Positions 6,751 to 14,444 of a stretch of 64,000 bases of DNA are shown in pieces. A program made the position numbers and the translations under genes. A model generated the notes under the pieces. That model had not been told where the DNA came from. It saw only the letters and a list, made by a program, of their open reading frames with translations, and made no database searches. The stretch is from Anaerolineales bacterium UBA2200. GTDB taxonomy: Bacteria > Chloroflexota > Anaerolineae > UBA2200. Where the stretch lies: positions 124,001 to 188,000 of the forward strand of contig DCVA01000042.1 in NCBI GenBank assembly GCA_002327925.1. Direction: 5' to 3'. The number at the start of each line of letters is the position of its first letter. Positions within the stretch are counted from its first letter, which is position 1.

Positions 6751-9000
6751 TTACTTCCGAACGTCGATTCTGCCCAGCTCCACAAAGTCAGATCCGTCTT
6801 TCAATCTGAGTCGCGTCACAGTTGCCGATTGGTAGAGTCCAACCAAAAGCCCGTACCTGTCCTCTGGAGCTTCCGTCCCAACCTGTAGCTCGAAAGTTTC
6901 TGTCACCACCTGGCTGGCGATCCAGCGTGAGGTGGGGGACTGGCTATCTCCTGGCACATGGTCATACTGTCCCCATATCTGGTCGCCGCCGCGCACGAGC
7001 TGCACAAAGGCCTTGTATTCCTCCTGCACGGCCTGGATTGCCTGCCAACGCAGGGTAATCTCCAGCCTGTCGCCGGGATGCACGACGAGAGGCTGCACCG
7101 CGTACCCGGTCAGGGCGATCTGCCCGCCGAACTCGATGTGCAGCTCCTGAAGAGGAGCTCTGGAATCGCCGTCCACGGCCAATTCGACAGGCAGTACCAC
7201 ACGGTCGACTACCGTCCCCTCCAGGACGTACGCGGACAGGCGCCCACCGGTAGCGTGATCGTACAGGCCCACTTGAATGCGACATGGGCCCTGTGCCAGT
7301 AGCGCGACTGGAATATCCAGCGGGTAGATATCACGTTTCCATTCGCCCGCCTGCCAGCCACTTGTAGGGTCGTTGCCTGCCCCGGGCCAACTGTCACGCT
7401 GGGCGACAATCACGCCGCGATCATCGACCAGATGCACAAAGACGCTATAGTTCAGGTCCATGGTCTGGAGCCCTTCCCAGTACAGGGTCAGCCACAGACG
7501 GTTTCCAGCAACCACCGCCGTCTCGGAAAGGTCATAGCCCCACAGGCGTACCCGCTCGCCAAAGTCGACGCTCCAGTTGGGGTCGGAAGTGACTGCTGAT
7601 CCTTGCTCCTCCGTAACGTTGGCAGAGCCGGCATAGGCAGGGCTGATGTAGCGGAAGGGCGCAATCACTGCCAGGCAAACGAGGAGGCCCACCAACAGGA
7701 TCATCGCCGCGCGACGCCTGCGCTCCGGCAGCCATTGCGCCAGGCCAAGTGGTAAGAGGATGGCCACAGCAGGCAGCGCCGGGAATAGCAGCCGTCCCTG
7801 TGATGACAGCACCTGAATGTAGCCAACCGAACCGAGTATGTAGGCAACGATCCAAAGGGTGAGCAGGCCGATGGCCGGTACTCCGTCCCGCGCAGACGGG
7901 ACCGGTACTCCGCCTCGCGTAGACGAGGCCGCCGGGCTGCCCCGCCTGAATAAGTGCGGTCCAAGCAGCTTGAGTACGCCGACGGCTCCCAGAAGCGTGA
8001 TGATCGCCAGTGCCGTGTACACCTCGTCGTCCATGGGAAGATTGAACCAGCCGAAAACGCCCCAGAAGGACTTGAACACCCCTTCGAGCTGACCCATCAG
8101 CTCGGCGAAGCTGGGGCGCTGTATTCGCGGGGTCATCACGGCGAACATCAGCTTGAGCCCAAACGGATCACCGTAGAGCATCCAGTTGCGGACGTACCAC
8201 CATCCTCCCACAGCAGCGGCCGGCACAAACGTCCACAGAAACCAGCGAACACCCGCATTCCAGGACCGCTTGCGTCGGGCAAGCACGAGCAGAACGAGAG
8301 CTGTCAAGGGCAAGAGCAGCAGGCCGCTCAGCTTGGTGAGTGAGGCCAGACCGAGGGTGAAGCCCAGCGCTAGGTGCCGCCTCACGGATGCTCCGCTGTA
8401 TGCCACGCTAACCAGCAGCCACAGGGTCAACGCCGACAGCAGCGTTACCAGGACGTCGTTGCTGGCCGAGGCATGGATGAAGAGGAACTGTGGATTGAAG
8501 GCGTTCACTCCCGCGGCGATCAGCGCCAACCACGGGAGCGATGGGAAGAGACGGCGTGCCAGTGCAAAAGTGCATAGCACCGTGCCTGCGCCCATCAGAG
8601 TACACAGAAAGCGTACCAGATGCACAGCCAGTATGGTGCCGCGGTAGGGAAAACGCTCCTGCGAAGTATGGGCCATCATGTTTCGGTTGCCCCAAGGCGC
8701 TGCCGTGCCCACCGCCGCATGGGGGTTGTACTGGATGACCTGCTCAGCGTCCCGAGTATCGATCCAGGCGGTGGCCCATCCGTTGAGCAGGTAGAACAGC
8801 GGAGGCTGGCTTGCCTCCTGACGCATGGGAAAGGAGACTCCCTCTTCATAAATCGGGAGACGCCCACCCTCTGCGAAGTGTTTCACGTAGAGGTAGTGCC
8901 ATACTTCGTCGGGTGCCTCAAATGGCGGCACAAGCACGTTGTACACCGTTCCCAAGATGACATAGGCGATCAGGATCGCGGTGATCCAACGCTTGCTCAT
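6751..9000 (-). CDS. Multi-spanning membrane glycosyltransferase (DUF2142/PMT-like) with C-terminal beta domains
   Basis: A GT-C-type membrane protein of about 749 residues. MSKRWITAILIAYVILG is the first helix, followed by PPFEAPDEVWHYLYVKHFAEGG, an early extracytoplasmic loop with acidic residues typical of lipid-linked-sugar transferases. About ten further hydrophobic segments run to residue 480. The C-terminal 250 residues are soluble and look like two related beta-sandwich modules (LTLYWEGLQTMDLNYSVFVHLVDDRG and ITLRWQAIQAVQEEYKAFVQLVRGG). ATG 8998-9000 has GGAGAG upstream and shares one base with the stop of the DUF123 gene. Residues around 370 include a palindromic-repeat insertion, listed separately. 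Substrate unknown. Confidence 0.8.
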   Translation of the reverse strand: MSKRWITAILIAYVILGTVYNVLVPPFEAPDEVWHYLYVKHFAEGGRLPIYEEGVSFPMRQEASQPPLFYLLNGWATAWIDTRDAEQVIQYNPHAAVGTAAPWGNRNMMAHTSQERFPYRGTILAVHLVRFLCTLMGAGTVLCTFALARRLFPSLPWLALIAAGVNAFNPQFLFIHASASNDVLVTLLSALTLWLLVSVAYSGASVRRHLALGFTLGLASLTKLSGLLLLPLTALVLLVLARRKRSWNAGVRWFLWTFVPAAAVGGWWYVRNWMLYGDPFGLKLMFAVMTPRIQRPSFAELMGQLEGVFKSFWGVFGWFNLPMDDEVYTALAIITLLGAVGVLKLLGPHLFRRGSPAASSTRGGVPVPSARDGVPAIGLLTLWIVAYILGSVGYIQVLSSQGRLLFPALPAVAILLPLGLAQWLPERRRRAAMILLVGLLVCLAVIAPFRYISPAYAGSANVTEEQGSAVTSDPNWSVDFGERVRLWGYDLSETAVVAGNRLWLTLYWEGLQTMDLNYSVFVHLVDDRGVIVAQRDSWPGAGNDPTSGWQAGEWKRDIYPLDIPVALLAQGPCRIQVGLYDHATGGRLSAYVLEGTVVDRVVLPVELAVDGDSRAPLQELHIEFGGQIALTGYAVQPLVVHPGDRLEITLRWQAIQAVQEEYKAFVQLVRGGDQIWGQYDHVPGDSQSPTSRWIASQVVTETFELQVGTEAPEDRYGLLVGLYQSATVTRLRLKDGSDFVELGRIDVRK
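7875..7928. repeat. Two tandem 27-base palindromic units inside a coding region
   Basis: Units at 7875-7901 and 7902-7928 share CCGGTACTCCG and then contain different but self-complementary stems (GTCCCG/CGGGAC in the first, GCCTCG/CGAGGC in the second). They fall in a cytoplasmic or periplasmic loop of the membrane glycosyltransferase and are translated as repeated (S/T)-x-R-(G/D)-G-V-P units. Confidence 0.7.
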
Positions 9001-9410
9001 CAAGCTCTCCTCGATTCGAGTCGGTTGCTGCCACAGAAGACTAGATGCGTCGGGCACCGGCAATCTGACGCACCAAAGCCCGGGGCAACAACCTGCGCTT
9101 CAGGTTTATCCAGCCACTGCCGCACCCACACACACTCCAGTCGCTCACCGGAGACGTCCGTGAGTACAGAGACAATGCGAGCGCGGGTTAGCAGATAGTC
9201 TATGTGCCAGTGTAGTCGTTTCTCCTGTCGATGGTGGCGCGCCACTCTTGCTCTGAGGCCGCCACTACCGAGGGCGCTGCCAATGTAGACATAATGCCCT
9301 GCGGGGAAGCGAAAGCTACCCAGACGGCCGATGGTGAGGTCGGCCGTCTGCGACAGCTCCAGGAACAGCATGTACGTGCCCGGGGAATTCGGCCAGCAGT
9401 CTGAATTCAA
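9000..9410 (-). CDS. DUF123 / GIY-YIG-like nuclease-fold protein
   Basis: A small protein (136 residues) of the DUF123 family, related in fold to GIY-YIG nucleases. GTYMLFLEL and GHYVYIGSALGSGGLRARVARH give the GIY..YIG-like pair plus the conserved Arg and His. HWHIDYLL and a C-terminal GFGASDCRCPTHLVF, with the family's Cys/His cluster, follow. It begins with TTG at 9408-9410, overlapping the tryptophanase stop, and its TGA overlaps the next ATG by one base, so the three genes form a tightly coupled operon. Nuclease activity has not generally been established for DUF123 proteins, so I do not claim it here. Confidence 0.8.
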   Translation of the reverse strand: MNSDCWPNSPGTYMLFLELSQTADLTIGRLGSFRFPAGHYVYIGSALGSGGLRARVARHHRQEKRLHWHIDYLLTRARIVSVLTDVSGERLECVWVRQWLDKPEAQVVAPGFGASDCRCPTHLVFCGSNRLESRRA

Positions 9411-10783
9411 ACGAACTCGAATCGGGCCGTAAAATGACGCAGGAAGGGCGGCTCGTACGTGAAGCGCATGCCGCGAATATCACTGCGCCGGGCGTTCAGC
9501 TCGATGATCATATCGGCCACATAGTCCAGATGCGTCTGAGTATAAACCCGTCGGGGTATGGCCAGACGGACCAGCTCGAGCTCCGGGTACTTCCACTCAC
9601 CCGTTTGCCGGTTCTTCGTGGCGAACATCACACTGCCGATCTCCACCGCACGAATGCCTCCAGCCAGATAGAGGCTCACCACCAGTGCCTGACCCGGCAA
9701 CTGCTCCTGCGGGATGTGCGGCAAGAAGCGGCGCGCATCAAGGTACACTGCATGGCCCCCCGGAGGCTCCAGAATCGGCACGCCAGCGTCCAGCAGCCGT
9801 TGCGCCAGGTAGGACACCTGGCCAATACGGTGTGCTAGGTACCTCTCGTCGAGGGCTTCCCTCAGGCCTCGTGCGACCGCCTCCAGATCCCTGCCCGCCA
9901 GCCCCCCATAGGTGAGGAACCCTTCCCAGAGAATGAGCAGTTGTCCGGCCCGTTCGAACAACCGGTCATCGTTCATGGCCAAAAAGCCGCCCATATTCGC
10001 GAGGCCGTCTTTCTTGGCGCTCATGGTGCATCCGTCGGCCAGGGCAAAGACCTCTGCTGCGATCTGGGACAGCGTCTTGTCTGAGCAACCTGCCTCACGC
10101 TGGCGGATGAAGTACGCGTTCTCTGCATAGCGGCAGGCGTCGATGAACAAGGGAATGTGATAGGGAGCAAGCACGGCTTTGACGGCGCGCACGTTGGCCA
10201 GCGAAACGGGCTGCCCCCCGCCCGAGTTGTTGGTGATGGTCAGCATCGCCAAAGGGATCCTGTCAGCGCCCACTTCTTCAATTAGCCGCAGAAGACCGTC
10301 TACGTCCATATTCCCCTTGAACGGGAAGTGGCTGGTCGGGTCCAGCCCCTGACGAATCGGGAGGTCGACCGGGTGGGCTCCCACTGCCTCGATGTTGGCG
10401 TGAGTGGTGTCAAAGTGAGTGTTGCTGGGCACATAGTCCCCTGGCTTGAGCATGGCGGAAAAGAGCACCTTCTCTGCAGCACGGCCCTGGTGTGTGGGCA
10501 GAAAGTGACGGAAACCGAATATGTCCGAAATGGCATCTTTCAGACTAAAGTAGTTGCGGCAGTAGGCGTAGGCTTCGTCCCCGACCATCAAGCCGGCCCA
10601 CTGGCTGTCGCTCATGGCACCGGTCCCACTGTCGGTCAGGAGGTCAATGTAGACGTCCTCGCTGCGAACGGCGAAAAGGTTAAAGCCGGCGGCGGAAAGG
10701 AGGGACAGGCGCTCGGCCTGGGTTGTCTGGCGGATAGGTTCTACCACCTTGATGCGGTACGGCTCGGGAACCAAGCGAGGCAT
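9407..10783 (-). CDS. tnaA: Tryptophanase (beta-eliminating lyase)
   Basis: A PLP enzyme that cleaves L-tryptophan to indole, pyruvate and ammonia. 458 residues, and similar to E. coli TnaA along its whole length: LPEPYRIKVVEPI-like start, DLLTDSGTGAMS, GDEAYAYCRNYF, PTHQGRAAEK, TNNSGGGQPVSLANVRAV and the PLP-lysine segment MSAKKDGLANMGG (Lys257/Lys258). It ends with FTYEPPFLRHFTARFEFV. The LRHFTA histidine is the position associated with TnaA rather than tyrosine phenol-lyase, so I prefer tryptophanase; tyrosine phenol-lyase is the alternative. ATG 10781-10783 has GGAGG seven bases upstream. A TATAAT on this strand at 10834-10839 is a possible -10. No tnaC-like leader peptide was seen. Confidence 0.85.
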   Translation of the reverse strand: MPRLVPEPYRIKVVEPIRQTTQAERLSLLSAAGFNLFAVRSEDVYIDLLTDSGTGAMSDSQWAGLMVGDEAYAYCRNYFSLKDAISDIFGFRHFLPTHQGRAAEKVLFSAMLKPGDYVPSNTHFDTTHANIEAVGAHPVDLPIRQGLDPTSHFPFKGNMDVDGLLRLIEEVGADRIPLAMLTITNNSGGGQPVSLANVRAVKAVLAPYHIPLFIDACRYAENAYFIRQREAGCSDKTLSQIAAEVFALADGCTMSAKKDGLANMGGFLAMNDDRLFERAGQLLILWEGFLTYGGLAGRDLEAVARGLREALDERYLAHRIGQVSYLAQRLLDAGVPILEPPGGHAVYLDARRFLPHIPQEQLPGQALVVSLYLAGGIRAVEIGSVMFATKNRQTGEWKYPELELVRLAIPRRVYTQTHLDYVADMIIELNARRSDIRGMRFTYEPPFLRHFTARFEFV

Positions 10784-10887
10784 CACTGTACCTCCGTGTT
10801 GTGAGGATACGGCCGCTGGGCTTGCGCTTTCTCATTATAGCGCCTCACTGAGGCCCGCTACAAATATGGCATCCGACCACATGTGCT

Positions 10888-10916
10888 TTGGGAGAGATGG
10901 TCGTAACGCCTATAAT
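10888..10916 (+). promoter_or_regulatory. Promoter of the hybrid sensor kinase gene
   Basis: TATAAT at 10911-10916 with TTGGGA at 10888-10893, 17-base spacer. The intergenic space is shared with the divergent tryptophanase operon. Confidence 0.5.
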
Positions 10917-10970
10917 GAGCCAGCAAGCGCTCCCCCAGGGCGTCACGTCCTTCTGAAGAAGGAGCGGGAT

Positions 10971-12560
10971 ATGGCCGATGAACGTATACTGATCGCCGAG
11001 GATGAGGCTGACGTGCTAGACATGTGCGTTCGCGCTCTCTCCCGCGAAGGCTACCGGGTCGTCGGAGCTCACAGCGGCGTCGAGGCCCTCGCCCTGGTGA
11101 AGCAACAGACCTTCGACCTTTTGCTCACAGACATCAAAATGCCTGGGTTGAGCGGACTGCAGGCCTACCGCGAGATAAAGCAGCTGATCCCCGACATCAT
11201 CGGCGTGGCGATCACCGGCTACGGTTCGGTAGAGACGGCCATCGAGGCTCTCAAGCTGGGCATGGAGGACTTTGTCCTCAAGCCCTTCTCTCTGGATGAC
11301 CTGAAGGCGGCGGTGGCCAAGGCGCTGGATAGGGCGCGTCTCGAGCGCGAGAATACGCGATTAAAGGCGCTCATCCCCCTCTTTGAGATCAGCAAGTCGC
11401 TGGTCAGCGTGACCGACCTCGACGCCCTGCTTCGGCAAGTGCTCGAGGTTGCGGTCCGCGAGACGAAATCCGACCTCGCCGTACTCATGTTGAACGACAC
11501 TCCTTCGGGAGAGCTGGGGGTCCGAGCGGCCATAGATGCAGATGGTGACAACCTGCCCCCGAGTGCCTTTGCGTTGGCACCCGAGCTAGCACGGAGCGCC
11601 CTGCACGGCAACGGCGTGCAGGTCGTGCGCAATCCACTTCAAGGCGGGTTTTTCGTCCCCGGGGCCGAGAAGAAGGGGCCTGTGACCGCAGGGCTGGCCC
11701 AGCCGCTGATCGTACGCAAGGAAGTCAGCGGCGTTCTGGCGGTGGCGAAGGTTCGAGATGAATCGTACTACGAAGGTGACATTGAGTTCTTGTCGGTACT
11801 GGCCAGCCAGGCAGCCACTGCCATCCAGAATGCGCGACTTTTCACCCAGTTGCGCCGGACATATGAGAAGTTGGCTTCTCTGGATGATTTGAAGAGCGAA
11901 TTCATCAGTGTAGTCGCGCACGAATTGCGCACTCCGCTTGCGGAGATATCGACTTACCTTGCCCTGTCGGAGCAGGAGACTGCCATTGGAGGGCCCTTTC
12001 TGGCCGGAATCGAACGGGCGGCCACTCGGCTGACGGAGTTGATGGACGATATCACCGACCTCAAGTTCCTTGAAGCAGGCCAGATAGAGCTGCACGCGAC
12101 CCGCCTGTCGCTGGTCAGACTGCTTGCCGACGCCGTCCAGCAGCTGGTGCCGCTGGCAACGGTGCAGGGGCAGACGATCTCCATGTCGGTCCAGGAAGGT
12201 CTTGATGAGGTACTGGCGGATGGACCCAAGCTGCAGGTAGTGCTGAAGAATCTGATCAGCAACGCCATCAAGTTCTCGCCAACGGGCGGAGTCGTCCACG
12301 TTGCGGCGTGGCCGACTGGCAAGACGCTGCGCATCGCCGTCCATGACGAGGGGGCAGGCATTCCTCAGGAGGAATGGGAGTGGATCTTTAAGCCGTTCTA
12401 TCAGAGGGAGAGCTCGCTGCGTCGCGAGCACGGTGGCCTGGGAATCGGGTTAGCCCTCTCCAGGAGCCTGGTGGAGCTTCACGGTGGTCACCTCTGGGTC
12501 GAGAGCCAGGTCGGAAAGGGAAGTACGTTCACCTTCACGGTTCCAGAGTGCGTTTGTTGA
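10971..12560 (+). CDS. Hybrid two-component protein: receiver-GAF-histidine kinase
   Basis: A soluble signalling protein of 529 residues with no membrane segment. Residues 1-120 are a receiver domain with phospho-acceptor Asp54 (LLLTDIKMPG) and Lys104 (FVLKPF). Residues about 130-295 are a GAF sensor (FEISKSLVSVTDLDALLRQVLEVAV ... FLSVLASQAATAIQNARLF). The kinase core has the H-box VAHELRTPL with phospho-accepting His317. The ATPase has NLISNAIKFSPTGG, DEGAGIPQEEWEWIFKPFYQ and GGLGIGLALSRSLVELHGG. AAGGAG at 10959-10964 supports the ATG at 10971. The receiver-first order suggests phosphorelay input controlling the kinase. Stimulus and partner are unknown. Confidence 0.92.
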   Translation: MADERILIAEDEADVLDMCVRALSREGYRVVGAHSGVEALALVKQQTFDLLLTDIKMPGLSGLQAYREIKQLIPDIIGVAITGYGSVETAIEALKLGMEDFVLKPFSLDDLKAAVAKALDRARLERENTRLKALIPLFEISKSLVSVTDLDALLRQVLEVAVRETKSDLAVLMLNDTPSGELGVRAAIDADGDNLPPSAFALAPELARSALHGNGVQVVRNPLQGGFFVPGAEKKGPVTAGLAQPLIVRKEVSGVLAVAKVRDESYYEGDIEFLSVLASQAATAIQNARLFTQLRRTYEKLASLDDLKSEFISVVAHELRTPLAEISTYLALSEQETAIGGPFLAGIERAATRLTELMDDITDLKFLEAGQIELHATRLSLVRLLADAVQQLVPLATVQGQTISMSVQEGLDEVLADGPKLQVVLKNLISNAIKFSPTGGVVHVAAWPTGKTLRIAVHDEGAGIPQEEWEWIFKPFYQRESSLRREHGGLGIGLALSRSLVELHGGHLWVESQVGKGSTFTFTVPECVC

Positions 12561-12635
12561 CGGAGACCGTCTCAGGCACAGGGATCTTGGTCCGGTTGGG
12601 CTGATGCGTATCCTGACCCGGACCGGGTGGATCAT

Positions 12636-13973
12636 CTAGCCAGCTTCGTAAGCCCTCACGGTATGCATGTTCTGCTTTACCATACGCAAGGCACGCCTTT
12701 CGGCCTCGTACAGAATGCGCTCCTCATCCAGTGTGGTGAGTTTGCCGTCCTTCAACAGCATCGTCCCATCCACGATGACATGGCTGATGTCAGGTGACTT
12801 GGCGGCATAGACGATGTTGGAGAGCAGACTGTGGCGTGGGCGCAGATGCGGTTTATGCAGGTCGAAGAGGATCAGGTCAGCCGGACGACCCTCGGCGATG
12901 ACACCGCTCTGTGGAAAGCCGATGGCCTTCGCACCCCCTTGAGTAGCCAGACGCAGTGCAGTCTCAGCTGGCAAGATGGTCGGGCTGAGGTGATGGCTCT
13001 TCTGAAGCAGTGTGGCCAGCCGAGTCTCCTCCAGCATATCCAGGTCATTGTTGGAAGCTGGCCCGTCCGTGCCCAGTGCCACGTTAACGCCTTTGGTGAG
13101 CAGCTCTGGCACGGGTGTTACGCCCATGCCCAGCTTCATATGCGTGTTCGGGCATTGCACCACGTGTGTGCCTTTGCTCGCAAGAGTGTCGATGTCCTGC
13201 TCGGTGATCCAGATACAATGGGCTGCGATGGTGGGGCGGTCCAGGACACCGAGTCCGGCCAGATATTGCACTGGCGTCTGGCCATGCTTCGCCTGCGAGG
13301 CCTCGAGCTGATCGCGAAACTCGGCGACATGAAGGTGTAGGCCGACGTTGAGCTCGGCAGACTTGCGTGCGACCGTCACGAGAAAATCCGCCGGACAGGC
13401 GTACGGCGAATGAGGGCCGAGCACGGTTCGGATGCGCCCATTGGCTGCCCCCTGCCAACGCTGTACAAAGTCAACGGTCTCGGACAACCCCTTGCCGACC
13501 TCCGTGCCTTGCCCCATGCCGAAGACGCACCAGGCCAGGGTGGCCCGGAGCCCCGCTTCCTGAACCACCTGCGCGACTTTATCCATGTAGAAGTAGTGGT
13601 CTGCGAATCCTACTGTGCCAGACCGAATCATCTCTGCAGCAGCAAGGTAGGCCCCCCAGCGAACATCCTCCTGAGTCAGGGCTGACTCTGCCACCCAGAT
13701 ACGTTCGTTCAACCAGCGGTCAAAGGGCAGGTCATCGGCCCAACCGCGTTCGAAGGTCATGGCGGCATGGGTGTGAGCATTGAAGAAGCCGGGCATGGCT
13801 ACGTGGTCGACGGCTTCGATGATCTCGTCAGGGTGAAAATCGGGCGGAGGGTCGCCAATGAGCTGGATGCTGCCATCAGCGATCAGAATATTCGTGCGCG
13901 GTAATACGTCGCTTGTCGCGTTCAGGGTGATGATATCGACGTCGCGGATAAGGATGCTGCCTGGCGTGGGCAT
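12636..13973 (-). CDS. mtaD: 5-methylthioadenosine/S-adenosylhomocysteine deaminase
   Basis: An amidohydrolase-superfamily zinc enzyme deaminating MTA and SAH to the inosyl forms for methionine and methyl-cycle salvage. Metal ligands and catalytic residues appear in order: FFNAHTHAAMTFERG (HxH), LHLHVAEFRDQ, AAHCIWITEQD and LGTDGPASNNDLDM. LGPHSPYACP matches the substrate loop, and RPADLILFDLHKPHLRPRH is the usual C-terminal beta region. 445 residues. Start at 13971-13973, with GAGGAAGG a few bases upstream. A longer in-frame extension lies in the structured leader and is not supported. Related chlorohydrolases or guanine deaminases are a less likely alternative. Confidence 0.88.
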   Translation of the reverse strand: MPTPGSILIRDVDIITLNATSDVLPRTNILIADGSIQLIGDPPPDFHPDEIIEAVDHVAMPGFFNAHTHAAMTFERGWADDLPFDRWLNERIWVAESALTQEDVRWGAYLAAAEMIRSGTVGFADHYFYMDKVAQVVQEAGLRATLAWCVFGMGQGTEVGKGLSETVDFVQRWQGAANGRIRTVLGPHSPYACPADFLVTVARKSAELNVGLHLHVAEFRDQLEASQAKHGQTPVQYLAGLGVLDRPTIAAHCIWITEQDIDTLASKGTHVVQCPNTHMKLGMGVTPVPELLTKGVNVALGTDGPASNNDLDMLEETRLATLLQKSHHLSPTILPAETALRLATQGGAKAIGFPQSGVIAEGRPADLILFDLHKPHLRPRHSLLSNIVYAAKSPDISHVIVDGTMLLKDGKLTTLDEERILYEAERRALRMVKQNMHTVRAYEAG

Positions 13974-14002
13974 GTGCACCTTCCTCAGGCGTGGAATAGC
14001 AG

Positions 14003-14031
14003 AGAGGGCCTCTGGTTCACAGAGGCCCTCT
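14003..14031 (-). promoter_or_regulatory. Perfect 12-bp hairpin in the mtaD leader
   Basis: AGAGGGCCTCTG at 14003-14014 pairs perfectly with 14020-14031 around a five-base loop. It lies 30 bases before the mtaD start, after a short leader open frame and two weaker hairpins (14054-14073 and 14083-14097). No T-run follows, so it is not an ordinary terminator. It could control translation or be an attenuator. Confidence 0.55.
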
Positions 14032-14088
14032 ATGCGGGCATCACCGTGGCATACTCGCCTAGCTAGTGGCGAGGCCCAGGCGGCGCGG

Positions 14089-14139
14089 CTAGCGCGCACC
14101 ACCTCCGGCGACGCCCCTTTGTTCAAAACTATCTATCAC
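14089..14139 (-). CDS. Candidate 16-codon leader peptide upstream of mtaD
   Basis: A GTG at 14137-14139 opens VIDSFEQRGVAGGGAR followed by TAG. AAGGAGG at 14148-14154 is eight bases upstream, an ideal distance. An in-frame ATG at 14143-14145 would be too close. The reading frame ends inside a GCGCG/CGCGC hairpin, so ribosome position could alter folding of the leader. Only the ribosome site, length and position support it; I know no homologue. Confidence 0.4.
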   Translation of the reverse strand: MIDSFEQRGVAGGGAR

Positions 14140-14207
14140 GGGCATCACCTCCTTGATCATATGATAGCGGATGAATGGTGGTCAAGAAGCACTTGCTATG
14201 ATGGCCC

Positions 14208-14236
14208 ATTGTACTGCACATTCGGACTACTGTCAA
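14208..14236 (-). promoter_or_regulatory. Promoter of the mtaD leader
   Basis: Read on the minus strand, TTGACA (complement of 14231-14236) and TACAAT (complement of 14208-14213) have a 17-base spacer. A second possible pair, TTGACC at 14180-14185 and TATGAT at 14156-14161, would start transcription inside the leader's ribosome site. Confidence 0.65.
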
Positions 14237-14343
14237 GGTGAATCTTTCCCGGACAACTAAAGACCGGACCAGCCCTGGTCTGCCACACCTTCTCGGCACC
14301 AACCTGATAGTTTTTGACAGGATGCTCGGGCTATACTGGCCTC

Positions 14344-14379
14344 AACAAGCCTACAAACCCCTCGAGGCGTAGGCTTGTT
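14344..14379 (+). promoter_or_regulatory. 11-bp hairpin in the mvaA leader
   Basis: AACAAGCCTAC at 14344-14354 pairs perfectly with GTAGGCTTGTT at 14369-14379 around a 14-base loop. A TATACT at 14332-14337 is a possible -10 just before it, so the hairpin would lie at the very 5' end of the mevalonate mRNA. There is no T-run. Confidence 0.45.
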
Positions 14380-14444
14380 CGCGTCTGTTATGGCAACCTC
14401 CTGTATGGGAGTTTGCGCGTCACTGGCAAGAACCCTGGAGGAAT

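Noticed and set aside
12561..12635. Bidirectional terminator between the sensor kinase and mtaD genes
   Set aside because: GGTCCGG and CCGGACC could pair, but the loop is over 20 bases and no T-run follows on either strand.
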